A stretch of DNA of 64,000 bases from the NCBI RefSeq assembly GCF_023656515.1, contig NZ_JAMOFV010000006.1, positions 1,899,243-1,963,242 on the forward strand. The letters run 5' to 3'. A model generated the notes under the pieces. The model was not told where the DNA came from. It did not search any database and was given only the letters and a program-made list of their open reading frames with translations. The translations under genes were made by a program, and so were the position numbers. This stretch comes from Clostridium swellfunianum (GTDB lineage Bacteria; Bacillota; Clostridia; Clostridiales; Clostridiaceae). Below are positions 52,833 through 62,633 of this stretch, piece by piece (the stretch's first letter is position 1; each line of letters starts with the position of its first letter).

Positions 52833-54188
52833 ATGGTTAACAGATATTGCTCAGTATCCTATGATATCACCGTGAAGACTAGAATTGATAATACCCAATT
52901 GGAGCCTGAAGAAAAGGAAACAATAAACATTTTAAAATACGAACTTAAAAATAAGTTGTATTCATCAGTAATTGAAGACTTTTATAAGCTTTATAAAAAT
53001 AATTATACCACATCCCAGATAGCTAAACTTTTCAATGTTAGCACAAGGCAGATTCAGATTATTTTTAAAGAACTCGGTTTAACTAAAACTAGCTACTCTA
53101 TCGATAACGTTAAAGAAAAAAGTACTAATGTGCCAGGTGCTGATGATAACGTTTTTAATGTTAATTCAAACTTAAGCTCTAATTACAACTTTACTCAGAA
53201 TAGCATAACAAGTAATTATACATATTCTATTTATTCAAATCTACCCGAACGACTTAGAGAGTTTTTAAATTACTTATCTGTTATTAGAGGAAAATCGAAC
53301 AATACTACAGCTGCTTATAAGATAGATTTAACATTGTTTTTTAAATTTTTAAAACTATATCGAGGTATGTATCCTTCAAACATAAATTTTGACGAAATCT
53401 ATATAACTGATATTAATGATGATTTTATAAGGAGTATAAAACTTCCTGATTTATATGCATTTTTGTCTTATGTTGAAAATGTTAGATCAAACAGTTCTTA
53501 TGCTAGAGCAAGAAAAGTAGCTTCTATAAAGTCATTTTTCAAATATTTATATTCTAAGACTAGGATTCTATATGAAAATCCCGCGTCAGACTTAGAAATA
53601 CCAAAAATAAACAAAAGAAATCCTATATATTTAACTCTTGATGAAAGCAAAGGTCTCCTAAGCTCTATTGATGATACCCAAAAATATAGTAAAAGAGATT
53701 TTTGCATCGTTACACTATTTTTAAATTGCGGTCTTAGACTTTCTGAACTATGCGGTATTGATGTTTCAAGAATTAAAGGAGATACTTTAACTATAATTGG
53801 TAAAGGAAATAAGGAACGAACTGTGTATCTAAACAAAGTTTCACTTATAGCTATATCGGACTATTTAATTGAGAGATCACAAATGGAAATCAAAGAAGAA
53901 CACAGAGACGCACTTTTTATAAGCGAAAGAAAATGCAGAATAAATAAAAGAACTGTTGAGAAAATAGTAAAAAAATATATCAAATTATCCGGCTTAGATA
54001 GTACAAAATACACTCCTCATAAGCTAAGACATACCGCAGCAACACTTATGTATAAATACGGAAATGTAGATATAAGGAGTTTGCAAAAACTTCTGGGGCA
54101 TGAAAATATTTCAACAACACAAATTTACACACACGTGGATGACGACAGACTAAGAGAAGCAGTAAAATTAAATCCGCTAAATGAATAA
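52833..54188 (+). CDS. Tyrosine recombinase with N-terminal helix-turn-helix domain
   Basis: A 451-residue protein from ATG 52833, 8 bases after GGAGG. Residues ~50-80 form a helix-turn-helix (YTTSQIAKLFNVSTRQIQII). A core-binding domain spans ~140-255. The catalytic domain has all family residues: Arg in GLRLSELCGID, Lys in the IIGKGNKERTVYL turn, H-x-x-R in HKLRHTAATLMY, then LGHENISTTQIYTHV with His and the nucleophile Tyr. It is XerC/D-like at the C-terminus but carries an extra DNA-binding head. No prophage or integrative element surrounds it, so it is not a simple mobile-element integrase. Its 3' end shares a hairpin with the next gene. Confidence 0.88.
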   Translation: MVNRYCSVSYDITVKTRIDNTQLEPEEKETINILKYELKNKLYSSVIEDFYKLYKNNYTTSQIAKLFNVSTRQIQIIFKELGLTKTSYSIDNVKEKSTNVPGADDNVFNVNSNLSSNYNFTQNSITSNYTYSIYSNLPERLREFLNYLSVIRGKSNNTTAAYKIDLTLFFKFLKLYRGMYPSNINFDEIYITDINDDFIRSIKLPDLYAFLSYVENVRSNSSYARARKVASIKSFFKYLYSKTRILYENPASDLEIPKINKRNPIYLTLDESKGLLSSIDDTQKYSKRDFCIVTLFLNCGLRLSELCGIDVSRIKGDTLTIIGKGNKERTVYLNKVSLIAISDYLIERSQMEIKEEHRDALFISERKCRINKRTVEKIVKKYIKLSGLDSTKYTPHKLRHTAATLMYKYGNVDIRSLQKLLGHENISTTQIYTHVDDDRLREAVKLNPLNE

Positions 54189-54222
54189 AAAAAGAGAGTA
54201 CCTTCTCTCCTTTTTTATTCAT
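54181..54222. terminator. Shared terminator with both stop codons in its arms
   Basis: ATGAATAAAAAAAGAGAG (54181-54198) and CTCTCCTTTTTTATTCAT (54205-54222) pair with one mismatch. The recombinase stop lies in the left arm and the convergent gene's stop in the right arm; both proteins end in Leu-Asn-Glu. Confidence 0.9.
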
Positions 54223-54583
54223 TTAACTCTAAGTCTTTATTTTCTTTTTCTTTTTTATACACGAATAATCCCGGATATTCTTCATGCAAGCTTAGTTCAG
54301 AGTCTTCCTCAATTAAATCCTTCAAATCTTTAATATCATCAATGTAGTTCCAAAGCTCTTCATCTGTTCCATCCACTTCGTTTACTTCATCATGTAGTTT
54401 ACCTAACTCTTCATATTCGCCTAAATCATCATTATCAAAAAGGTCGTCAATTTCTATAGCCTTCATATCATAACCCTCTAACTCTAAACATTTGCAGCAG
54501 TTATTACATCTTTTAGAAGAATTTAAATCGCAGCTATATAAATCATCATTTTTATTAAACATTTTGTTATCAGCTTTATTCAA
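54215..54583 (-). CDS. Acidic protein with cysteine cluster, unknown
   Basis: A 122-residue protein. Cysteines cluster near residues 18-33 (CDLNSSKRCNNCCKC), followed by a strongly acidic body with DDLFDNDDLGEYEE and similar stretches. The cluster could hold a metal. GAGGGTGATTT precedes the ATG. Divergent from lexA. No known domain; possibly a clostridial conserved hypothetical protein. Confidence 0.65.
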   Translation of the reverse strand: MNKADNKMFNKNDDLYSCDLNSSKRCNNCCKCLELEGYDMKAIEIDDLFDNDDLGEYEELGKLHDEVNEVDGTDEELWNYIDDIKDLKDLIEEDSELSLHEEYPGLFVYKKEKENKDLELNE

Positions 54584-54663
54584 AATAAATCACCCTCACC
54601 TATTAGTTTCCAGATACTCAAGAAATTATATCAGAAACAAATTAATAATGCAACAAAAATATA

Positions 54664-54676
54664 GAACACTAGTTTG
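54664..54676. promoter_or_regulatory. LexA box overlapping the lexA -35
   Basis: GAACACTAGTTTG follows the Gram-positive SOS box pattern GAAC-N4-GTTY. It overlaps the -35 box of lexA, so the repressor would control its own gene. Confidence 0.7.
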
Positions 54677-54702
54677 ATATTTGTAAATTTGTATGCTATA
54701 AT
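54674..54702 (+). promoter_or_regulatory. lexA promoter
   Basis: TTGATA (54674-54679) and TATAAT (54697-54702) have the ideal 17-bp spacing and lie about 28 bases before the start codon. Confidence 0.8.
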
Positions 54703-54730
54703 CTAATTAACGAATGAGAGGTGTTAATTT

Positions 54731-55339
54731 TTGATAGAAGTAAAAGGAAATAAGCAAACAGAAATTTATGAATTTATGAAAAGTTTTATATTAGCTAAAG
54801 GATATCCGCCATCAGTAAGAGAAATATGTGAAGCTGTGGGACTTAGGTCTACTTCCACTGTTCATGGTCACTTAGAAAGACTTGAAAAGAAAGGACTAAT
54901 CAAGAGAGACCCCACTAAACCAAGAGCTATAGAGCTCATGAAGGAAAGCGTGACAAAGCGCGAAATTGTAGATATACCAATTGTAGGTAAAGTAACTGCA
55001 GGACTTCCTATTCTTGCTGTAGAAAATATCGAGGAAACTTTTTCTATACCTTTAAATTTTATCAGAAGCAATAAAGAACTGTTTATGCTTAAAATTTCCG
55101 GTGAAAGTATGATTGAAGCCGGAATTCTAGACGGGGATCTTGCTATAATAGAAAAAGTTAATAGCGCTGAAAACGGAGAAATAGTTGTAGCACTCATCGA
55201 AAATGAAGCAACCTTGAAAAGATTTTATAAAGAAGATGGTTACATAAGACTTCAGCCTGAAAATAGTACTATGGAACCAATTATAGTAAAAGATTGCCAA
55301 ATAATAGGCAAACTTGCAGGATTATATAGAGCATATTAA
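54731..55339 (+). CDS. lexA: LexA repressor
   Basis: The SOS repressor. 202 residues. The N-terminal winged helix spans ~1-65 ([21 protein letters not shown] as the recognition region, shown in part: [13 protein letters not shown]). The self-cleavage site is Ala-Gly in KVTAGLPI at about 90. The catalytic Ser is in [10 protein letters not shown] and the Lys in [16 protein letters not shown] start lies 7-8 bases after GAGAGGTG. The gene carries its own SOS box and ends in a shared hairpin with the convergent ynbB. Confidence 0.95.
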   Translation: MIEVKGNKQTEIYEFMKSFILAKGYPPSVREICEAVGLRSTSTVHGHLERLEKKGLIKRDPTKPRAIELMKESVTKREIVDIPIVGKVTAGLPILAVENIEETFSIPLNFIRSNKELFMLKISGESMIEAGILDGDLAIIEKVNSAENGEIVVALIENEATLKRFYKEDGYIRLQPENSTMEPIIVKDCQIIGKLAGLYRAY

Positions 55340-55367
55340 AAAGAAGGAGATCTCTCCTTCTTTTTAA
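55336..55367. terminator. Shared terminator of lexA and ynbB
   Basis: TTAAAAAGAAGGAGA and TCTCCTTCTTTTTAA are perfect complements with a 2-base centre; T runs lie on both strands. Confidence 0.9.
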
Positions 55368-56648
55368 TTAATTTAATATTTTTGATAGAGCTATCAATAT
55401 TCCCGTCTTTGCATGATCAAAAGTTAAACCTCCCTGCAAATATGCAATATATGGTTCTCTTATAGGAGCATCTGCAGATAATTCTATGGATGCTCCTTGA
55501 ATAAATGCGCCCGCTGCCATAATAACTTGATCTTCATACCCAGGCATATCCCATGGTTCGCACTGTACAAAGGAATCTACAGGAGATCCAGCTTGAATAC
55601 CCTTGCAGAAATTTATCATTTTTATTTTATCATTAAACTTAACCGATTGAATTATATCACTTCTTTTATCATCAAACTTAGGAAGTACTTCAAAACCCGC
55701 TAGTTCCATTATCCTAGAACAAAAGATAGCGCCTTTAACAGCCTCTATTGATACATGCGGAGCAAAAAATAAGCCTTGGTATAAAAGTCTCATAATTCCA
55801 AAAGTCGAGCCGCACTCTCCTCCTATTCCAGGTATGGTGAGTCTATAAGAAGCCTGATTTACATACTGACTTTTACCGGCTACATACCCTCCAGTTGGCG
55901 CAATTCCTCCACCAATATTTTTAATTAGTGATCCTGCTATTAAATCAGCGCCTACATCTGTTGGCTCAACCTTGTCAATAAATTCGCCATAACAATTATC
56001 TACAAAGCTTATGACCTCTGGGTTTATAGTTTTAACAAAGCTAATTATGTCTTCTACTTCAGAAATTAATAAAGACTTTCTCCAGCCATATCCTGTTGAA
56101 CGCTGAATATGTACTAATTTTATAGTTTTATCTATCTCAAGTTCTGTTCTTATGCTCTCAAAATCAATTTTTCCATCTATTAAATCTATTTGCTTATACT
56201 TTACTCCGTATTCTCTCAAAGAACCAATATTGGTATTTTTATTAATGCCAATAATATTATGAAGTGTATCATAAGGCGTCCCGCAAACAGAGAGCATCGT
56301 ATCTCCAGGTCTTAAATTTCCGAACAAAGCTGCCCCTATAGCATGAGTGCCGTTGACAAAATGAGGTCTTACTAAGGCACTTTCACAGTTAAATATTCTT
56401 GCGTATACTCTATCTAAAGCATCTCTTCCTATATCACCATAGCCATATCCGCTTGAATTTGTGAAGTGTGAATCGCTTATTCTTTCTTCTTGAAGCGCGT
56501 TTAAAACTTTCAGTTGATTATATTCCCTTATTTTATCATAATACTCAAATTGCCCTTTAATATCTTCGAGAGCTCTTTCGTATAAGTCTAAAACATTATC
56601 GTTAATTCTATATTTATTTTTTAGAAATTGAGCTGTTATATCTAACAT
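55368..56648 (-). CDS. ynbB: Methionine gamma-lyase-like PLP protein (aluminum resistance family, YnbB)
   Basis: A 426-residue fold type I PLP enzyme. The PLP lysine is in AGSLIKNIGGGIAPTGGY at about 241-258. ALVRPHFVNGTHAIGAALFG and SFVDNCYGEFIDKVEP (Asp for the pyridine nitrogen) are typical. The family is annotated as aluminum resistance protein from early work, and the actual reaction is not settled. GGAGGTTTTTT precedes the ATG. It sits downstream of hfq, the usual place in Firmicutes. Confidence 0.93.
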   Translation of the reverse strand: MLDITAQFLKNKYRINDNVLDLYERALEDIKGQFEYYDKIREYNQLKVLNALQEERISDSHFTNSSGYGYGDIGRDALDRVYARIFNCESALVRPHFVNGTHAIGAALFGNLRPGDTMLSVCGTPYDTLHNIIGINKNTNIGSLREYGVKYKQIDLIDGKIDFESIRTELEIDKTIKLVHIQRSTGYGWRKSLLISEVEDIISFVKTINPEVISFVDNCYGEFIDKVEPTDVGADLIAGSLIKNIGGGIAPTGGYVAGKSQYVNQASYRLTIPGIGGECGSTFGIMRLLYQGLFFAPHVSIEAVKGAIFCSRIMELAGFEVLPKFDDKRSDIIQSVKFNDKIKMINFCKGIQAGSPVDSFVQCEPWDMPGYEDQVIMAAGAFIQGASIELSADAPIREPYIAYLQGGLTFDHAKTGILIALSKILN

Positions 56649-56711
56649 AAAAAAACCTCCATAAAATGCAGCAAATAAAATTACTAAACTATCTTAACAC
56701 ATAAAAAAAAA

Positions 56712-56731
56712 ATAGGCAATTAATTACCTAT
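56712..56731 (-). terminator. Terminator after hfq
   Basis: ATAGG and CCTAT arms around a TAATTAATT-type loop; on the minus strand a run of about ten T residues follows. Confidence 0.65.
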
Positions 56732-56747
56732 CTTTTGTATAACCTTA

Positions 56748-56993
56748 TTATATATCATCTTCTCCACTTTGATTGTTAAACAATATAGGCTTTAAAGGAG
56801 TTATCGTTGAAATCGCATGCTTATATACGAGCATTTGCTTTCCGTCAACATCTAATACTACCGTAAAGCTGTCAAAACCTTTCACATGACCTCTTATTTG
56901 AAATCCATTAGTTAGATATATGGTTACAGGTATTTTATTTTTCCTTGCCCCATTTAAAAAAATATCCTGAAGATTGTTCGCTGTTTTGTTCAT
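56748..56993 (-). CDS. hfq: RNA chaperone Hfq
   Basis: An 81-residue Sm-like protein that helps small RNAs pair with mRNAs. [20 protein letters not shown] and the Sm2 motif YKHAIS near residue 60 are clear. The short C-terminal tail (about 15 residues) is typical for Firmicutes. GGGGAACTAA precedes the ATG. It lies 72 bases after miaA on the same strand, as in many bacteria. Confidence 0.96.
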   Translation of the reverse strand: MNKTANNLQDIFLNGARKNKIPVTIYLTNGFQIRGHVKGFDSFTVVLDVDGKQMLVYKHAISTITPLKPILFNNQSGEDDI

Positions 56994-57065
56994 TTAGTTC
57001 CCCTCCATATAAAATGTTATTAGATAAATATTCTATAAAACTTATAAAATTCCTCTTGTTCATTG

Positions 57066-58004
57066 TTATAAGTTTTTTAACTCTTTATACTTTCGAATCA
57101 AATACTCTACAATTTCACCATCATTATTAAATTCATCCTTGTTTATCCAAATTACCCTGTCATCTTTTTTAAACCAGGTAATTTGTCTTTTAGCATAGTT
57201 TCTGGACCCCTGTTTAATCATATTTATTGCTTCTTCCAAAGTTATCTTACCGTCAAGGTAAAACATAATTTCCTTGTACCCTATCCCTTTCATGGACTGC
57301 ATATCAGAATTATATCCCATTTCCTTTAATTTAATAACTTCGTCTATAAGTCCGTTCTCTATCATTTTATCAACTCTTAAATTAATTCTATTATAGAGTT
57401 TTTCTCTATCCATAGTTAGAACAAAATAATAAACCTTGTAAGGTATATTGTATATATCTTCATTTCTGCTGTATTCGCTTATAGTTTTACCCGTAAGTCT
57501 ATAGACCTCAAGAGCCCTTATAACTCTCTTTAAGTCATTCGGATAAAGTCTGTCATAGGATTCTATGTCGATTTCTCTTAATAGGCCATGAACATATTCC
57601 TTTCCACGTTCATCTGCTAGAGAAGTTAAATAGTTCCTATAGGTTTCATCCTTTTGAGCTTCCGTAAAGCTATAATTATAAATTAAGGAATTTATGTAAA
57701 GCCCAGTTCCGCCTGTCAGCATAGGCAAATGCTTTCTTTCATATATTTCCTCTATTGCTTTCTCTGCATGCTTTTTAAATTCAGTAACACTAAAGCTCTC
57801 ATTTGGTTCTATAAAATCGATTAAATGATGAGGTATGCCCTGCATTTCTTGTTTTGCAATCTTAGCAGAACCTATATCCATGTATTTATATATTTGCATA
57901 GAATCAACAGATATAATCTCACCTTCTAATTTTTTTGCAAGTTCAACAGAAATAGCAGTTTTGCCGACAGCGGTTGGACCCGCCAAGATTAGCAATTCCT
58001 TCAT
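57066..58004 (-). CDS. miaA: tRNA dimethylallyltransferase
   Basis: Adds an isopentenyl group to A37 of tRNAs reading U-starting codons. 312 residues. The P-loop is [31 protein letters not shown] and [13 protein letters not shown] are family signatures. Its product is the substrate of MiaB, encoded at the end of the same leftward block. GGAGAGGCAGT lies before the ATG. 27 bases separate it from mutL. Confidence 0.96.
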   Translation of the reverse strand: MKELLILAGPTAVGKTAISVELAKKLEGEIISVDSMQIYKYMDIGSAKIAKQEMQGIPHHLIDFIEPNESFSVTEFKKHAEKAIEEIYERKHLPMLTGGTGLYINSLIYNYSFTEAQKDETYRNYLTSLADERGKEYVHGLLREIDIESYDRLYPNDLKRVIRALEVYRLTGKTISEYSRNEDIYNIPYKVYYFVLTMDREKLYNRINLRVDKMIENGLIDEVIKLKEMGYNSDMQSMKGIGYKEIMFYLDGKITLEEAINMIKQGSRNYAKRQITWFKKDDRVIWINKDEFNNDGEIVEYLIRKYKELKNL

Positions 58005-58031
58005 ACTGCCTCTCCTTCCATACTACAGGTT

Positions 58032-59903
58032 CTATTGTATTCTTTTAAATCGCTTTTCAAGTTCAGTTAATGTAATTTTTATAATAGTTGGTCTTCCATG
58101 CGGACAGGTAAAGGGTTCTCTGATAAATCTAAGCCTTTCGATAAGCGCTTTCATCTCTAGCGTAGAAAGTTTATCCTTTGCCTTTACTGCTGATTTACAG
58201 GAAAGGGTTGCAATCTTATTATACTTCACTTCTACTGCCTCTCCACTTCCCATAGCCTTTAAATTATCAATTATACTCAAAAATAAAGATTTTATTTCAA
58301 TGTTTCCAAGAATTATAGGAACCTCTCGTATACTTATAGTATTCTGTCCAAAAATATCAATATTAAATCCAGTAGTTTTAAAAATATTGATATTTTCTGA
58401 GTAAAGTACAAAATCTTCTGTGCTTAGCTCAATAACTACTGGCGAAGCTAAAATTTGAGCAACAACTTTTCTATTATTGACACTATCAGTATACTGTTCA
58501 AAAAGTATTTTTTCATGAGCAGCATGCTGATCTATAATAAACAACTCCTCTCCACCTTGAGCAAGAATATATGTATCGTTAAATTGTCCAATTATGTTTA
58601 AAACAGGAAGTTTAGCTTCAAATTTACTTTGCTCTAAGTAAACAGAAAGTTCTTTATTCAAAGAATACGAAGCTTCCTTAATAGAAAGAGCATTCTCCAG
58701 AGTATCTATACTTTCACCATAAATATTTCTATTAGTTTCAATTTTCATGAATTCTTTAGTATTGTCAAAACCATTATTTGAAGTAAAATCAATACCAGGC
58801 TCTTTGACATCTAATTTAAAATCTATAGGAATCTGAACTACAGATTTAAGATTACTACGTTCTTCTCTCTCAAAATCATTTAAATTCAAAGGTTCTATAC
58901 GAAAAGAGTCTTTTAGACTTTTCCGCAGAGCTTCATGTACAGCATCAAACACAAACTTAAATATAAATCTCTCATCCTTAAATTTTATCTCAGACTTTGT
59001 TGGATGAACATTCACATCAATAAGTTCAGGAAAAATATCAATAAACAAAACAAAAAATGGATACTTGTTTATTGTTAAAAAGGATTTAAATGCATTTTCT
59101 ACTGCTGTTGTTATAAGCTTATTTTTAACGTATCTCTTATTTACGAATATACTTTGATTATTTCTGCTTCCCCTGCTTATTTCAGCGCTGCCTATATAGC
59201 CGTGAACTGATGCAATATCAGAATGTTTTTCTATAGGTATTATATTTTCATAAACAGATTTACCGTAAATTGCTCGAATGGTATCAGTAACATCATTACT
59301 TGAGAAAGTTGTTAAAGCCTTATTGCTGTTGCTGTAAACCTTAAATGATACATTTGAGTTTACAAGGGCAAGCCTTTCAACTATGTCTATTATAAGGGCC
59401 GCTTCCCTCTGGGTAGACTTCATAAATTTGAGTCTTGCAGGCACGTTATAAAATAAATCATTAACCTCTATACTACTACCAACATTGCAGGCACATTCTC
59501 TTAAACTATTTACTTTCCCGCCAGAAATTGAAATCTCACTTCCAAAATCAAAATCAGTAGTCCTAGTTTTTAAAATTGTATTCGAAACTGCTGCAATGCT
59601 TGCGAGAGCCTCTCCTCTAAAGCCAAAGGTATTTATTGAGTATATGTCCTCTATGAGGCTTATTTTGCTTGTAGCATGAGGAAGAAACGCTTTCTCAATA
59701 TCCTCCGGGTGAATACCTTCACCATCATCAGTAATCTTAATAGTCTTTTGCCCGCCATCAGCAATCTCAACAGTTATATTTTTAGAATTTGCATCAAGAC
59801 TGTTTTCAACCAGCTCCTTAACCACGGAAAAAGGTCTTTCCACAACTTCACCAGCTGCGATTTTGTTTGATGTATCTATGTCTAGTAAATTAATTCTTTT
59901 CAA
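58032..59903 (-). CDS. mutL: DNA mismatch repair protein MutL
   Basis: A 623-residue GHKL ATPase. N-terminal motifs are NSLDANSKNITVEI, DDGEGI and FGFRGEALASIAAVS. The C-terminal domain carries the endonuclease motif DQHAAHEKILFE (DQHA-x2-E-x4-E), ACKSAVKA and CPHGRP, so this MutL should nick DNA, as in organisms without MutH. GGTGATAG precedes the ATG. 17 bases from mutS. The spacer between about residues 340 and 430 is poorly conserved. Confidence 0.96.
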   Translation of the reverse strand: MKRINLLDIDTSNKIAAGEVVERPFSVVKELVENSLDANSKNITVEIADGGQKTIKITDDGEGIHPEDIEKAFLPHATSKISLIEDIYSINTFGFRGEALASIAAVSNTILKTRTTDFDFGSEISISGGKVNSLRECACNVGSSIEVNDLFYNVPARLKFMKSTQREAALIIDIVERLALVNSNVSFKVYSNSNKALTTFSSNDVTDTIRAIYGKSVYENIIPIEKHSDIASVHGYIGSAEISRGSRNNQSIFVNKRYVKNKLITTAVENAFKSFLTINKYPFFVLFIDIFPELIDVNVHPTKSEIKFKDERFIFKFVFDAVHEALRKSLKDSFRIEPLNLNDFEREERSNLKSVVQIPIDFKLDVKEPGIDFTSNNGFDNTKEFMKIETNRNIYGESIDTLENALSIKEASYSLNKELSVYLEQSKFEAKLPVLNIIGQFNDTYILAQGGEELFIIDQHAAHEKILFEQYTDSVNNRKVVAQILASPVVIELSTEDFVLYSENINIFKTTGFNIDIFGQNTISIREVPIILGNIEIKSLFLSIIDNLKAMGSGEAVEVKYNKIATLSCKSAVKAKDKLSTLEMKALIERLRFIREPFTCPHGRPTIIKITLTELEKRFKRIQ

Positions 59904-59920
59904 TCTATCACCTTCATACG

Positions 59921-62575
59921 CTAAATAGACTTAGCTTTGCTTATAAGTTGGAATAATTTATTAAATCCTTCCATGGGTGTAAGATTTAATATATCTAATT
60001 TTTTAATTTCATTTATAAATGCATCTTTTTCCAAGTCTTCAAAACTTACCTGCTTAGGCTTATTTCTCTTATCTACAGCTGCTTCTTTTATAGCTTCATT
60101 ACTATCTTTCGCTGTTGCTTTAGAATTAGGTTTAATAGAATTAGTATCTGTTAACCCAACTCCCTGTTTTTCTTCTAGTGAGTTTAAGAGTTCCTTAGCT
60201 CTCATTATAACAGATTCGGGAAGCCCTGCAAGCCTCGCTACTTCAATACCATAAGACTGGTCAGCTCCACCTCTAACAATTTTTCTAAGAAACACAATTT
60301 CACTTCCAATTTCCTTTACAGCTACAGAATAATTTACAACTCCATCTACAGTGCCTTCAAGCTTGGTTAGCTCATGGTAGTGCGTTGCAAACAAAGTTTT
60401 ACACCTAAGGCTTAGAGAATTGCATATATGTTCTATAACAGCCCATGCTATACTTAAACCATCATATGTACTTGTTCCTCTTCCAACCTCATCTAGAAGC
60501 ACCAAGCTTCTTCTTGTAGCATTGCTAAGTATGTTAGCAACTTCCCACATCTCCACCATAAAAGTACTTTTTCCCGCAGATAAATCGTCAGAAGCTCCTA
60601 TCCTAGTAAATATCCTGTCGCAAACAGATATGGAAGCAGCCTTTGCAGGCACAAAACTTCCTATTTGGGCCATTAAAGTTATTAGTGCAACCTGTCTCAT
60701 ATAAGTAGATTTTCCGGCCATGTTTGGCCCTGTTATAAGAAGCATTCTATGATTATCCGTATCTATAGTAGTGTCGTTGGATACAAAACTGCCACTTGTA
60801 AGCATTCTTTCAATTACTGGATGTCTTCCTTCAAGAATTTTTATAATGCCGTCATCGGTTATTTCTGGCTTGCAGTAATTGTTTTCCAATGCTACTATAG
60901 ACAAGGAAAGTAGGCAATCAAGCTCTGCTAAAAGCTTTGCTGTCTTTTTCATCCTTTCAGTACGTAATTCTACCATATCTCTAACAGAAATAAATAGTTC
61001 ATACTCAAGGTTAGTAAGCTTTTCCTCAGCGCCTAATATTTTATCCTCCACTTCCTTAAGTTCTGGAGTTATATATCTTTCAGCATTTGATAAAGTCTGT
61101 TTCCTAATATATCTACCATCTGGAATTAAACCTTTATTAGCATTGGTTATTTCTATGTAATATCCAAAAACCTTATTATATCCAACCTTTAGCGATTTAA
61201 TTCCAGTATGTTCTCGTTCGTCGCTTTCTAATGAAGCTATCCATTCCTTTCCATGAGCCTTTGCCTCTCTAAGCTCATCAACTGTTATGTTATACCCTTC
61301 CTTAATAATTCCACCTTCTTTTATGGATAAGGCTGGGCTGTCGATTATGGAAATATCTAAAAGCTCATACAAATCAGTTAATTCATCCATATCTTCATAT
61401 ATTTTTTTTAGCAAGGATGAATTGAATTTGTTTAAGACATTTCTTATAGATGGTATCTTTCCTAATGAATTTTTTAGAGCAACTAGCTCTTTAGCATTTA
61501 CAGCCTTTGAAGCTACCTTTCCTACAATTCTCTCTATATCATATACATTGCAAAGTTCTGCTTTCAAATCCTCCTGATATGAAAGTTTTTTAGAAAGTTC
61601 CTCTACTGCATTTAACCTATCTGTAATCCTACTCTTTTGTATAAGCGGCTGATCTACCCATCTTCTAAGCTGTCTTGCTCCCATAGCCGTACTTGTTTTA
61701 TCAAGTACCCAAAGCAAAGAACCTTTTTTGCTTTTATCTCTTAATGTTTCAGTAAGCTCTAAGTTCCTTCTTGAATTTATATCTATATTTAAATATTCTT
61801 CAATACTGTAGTATTCAAGCTTACTTATATTACATAAATTCTGTTTTTGAGTTTCAGTTATATAGCTGATTAGTCCGTTACCAGAGTAAATTATATTTTT
61901 ATTAAGTCCACTAATGTTTATATCAGTAAAATTAGTCTGCATGTTTAATTCTGCATTTGTTGTATAAAACTCATCCTTCTTAATTGTATAAAGGATGCCA
62001 AATCTATCTTTAATTAGTGCTGCTATGCTGTCATCTATATCTTCCTGAAGCAAGATTTCCTTTGGAGAAAACTTAGAGATTTCATCAGCTAAAATTGCTT
62101 CTTGAAATACTGAATCTGTGCAATAAATCTCTCCAGTCGAAATATCAGCTAGACATATACCCATATAATTTGACTTTTTATCTATATAGATGCTCATTAC
62201 ATAATTATTTTTAGTATCTTCTAAAAAGCTTGCATCAGTATAAGTTCCAGGTGTCACTATCCTTATTATATCCCTTTTTACGATACCCTTTGCTTCACTT
62301 GGATCTTCCATTTGCTCACAGATAGCAACCTTATAGCCCTTGCTTATAAGTCTGCTTATATAAGAATTAGCAGAATGAAATGGTATACCGCACATAGGCG
62401 CTCTTTTCTCAAGGCCACAATCTCTTCCTGTTAGCACGAGTTCAAGTTCTTTAGAAGCTGTTTCAGCATCCTCAAAAAACATTTCATAAAAATCGCCTAG
62501 TCTGAAAAATAAAATACAATCCTTACACTTTTCCTTAACCTGCAGATACTGCTGCATCATAGGAGTTAATGCCAC
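59921..62575 (-). CDS. mutS: DNA mismatch repair protein MutS
   Basis: Recognises mismatched bases and passes the signal to MutL. 884 residues from GTG 62575, placed 6 bases after GGAGGT; a longer frame from a TTG at 62593 would start inside the ribosome site. The mismatch-binding motif is [15 protein letters not shown] near the N-terminus. The ATPase has [13 protein letters not shown] (Walker A) and [15 protein letters not shown] (Walker B). A low-complexity linker lies at about 800-840. Confidence 0.97.
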   Translation of the reverse strand: MALTPMMQQYLQVKEKCKDCILFFRLGDFYEMFFEDAETASKELELVLTGRDCGLEKRAPMCGIPFHSANSYISRLISKGYKVAICEQMEDPSEAKGIVKRDIIRIVTPGTYTDASFLEDTKNNYVMSIYIDKKSNYMGICLADISTGEIYCTDSVFQEAILADEISKFSPKEILLQEDIDDSIAALIKDRFGILYTIKKDEFYTTNAELNMQTNFTDINISGLNKNIIYSGNGLISYITETQKQNLCNISKLEYYSIEEYLNIDINSRRNLELTETLRDKSKKGSLLWVLDKTSTAMGARQLRRWVDQPLIQKSRITDRLNAVEELSKKLSYQEDLKAELCNVYDIERIVGKVASKAVNAKELVALKNSLGKIPSIRNVLNKFNSSLLKKIYEDMDELTDLYELLDISIIDSPALSIKEGGIIKEGYNITVDELREAKAHGKEWIASLESDEREHTGIKSLKVGYNKVFGYYIEITNANKGLIPDGRYIRKQTLSNAERYITPELKEVEDKILGAEEKLTNLEYELFISVRDMVELRTERMKKTAKLLAELDCLLSLSIVALENNYCKPEITDDGIIKILEGRHPVIERMLTSGSFVSNDTTIDTDNHRMLLITGPNMAGKSTYMRQVALITLMAQIGSFVPAKAASISVCDRIFTRIGASDDLSAGKSTFMVEMWEVANILSNATRRSLVLLDEVGRGTSTYDGLSIAWAVIEHICNSLSLRCKTLFATHYHELTKLEGTVDGVVNYSVAVKEIGSEIVFLRKIVRGGADQSYGIEVARLAGLPESVIMRAKELLNSLEEKQGVGLTDTNSIKPNSKATAKDSNEAIKEAAVDKRNKPKQVSFEDLEKDAFINEIKKLDILNLTPMEGFNKLFQLISKAKSI

Positions 62576-62602
62576 GATGTTACCTCCTTTCAATTTTAAA
62601 AA

Positions 62603-62624
62603 AAGCTCTTAATTAAAAGAGCTT
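62603..62624 (-). terminator. Terminator between miaB and mutS
   Basis: AAGCTCTT (62603-62610) pairs with AAGAGCTT (62617-62624); on the minus strand TTTTTAAAA follows. It should reduce but may not abolish read-through into mutS. Confidence 0.8.
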
Positions 62625-62633
62625 CTTAAAAGT

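Noticed and set aside
52833-54188. Prophage or integrative element integrase
   Set aside because: No phage, plasmid or conjugation genes, no tRNA attachment site and no duplicated ends are seen around it.
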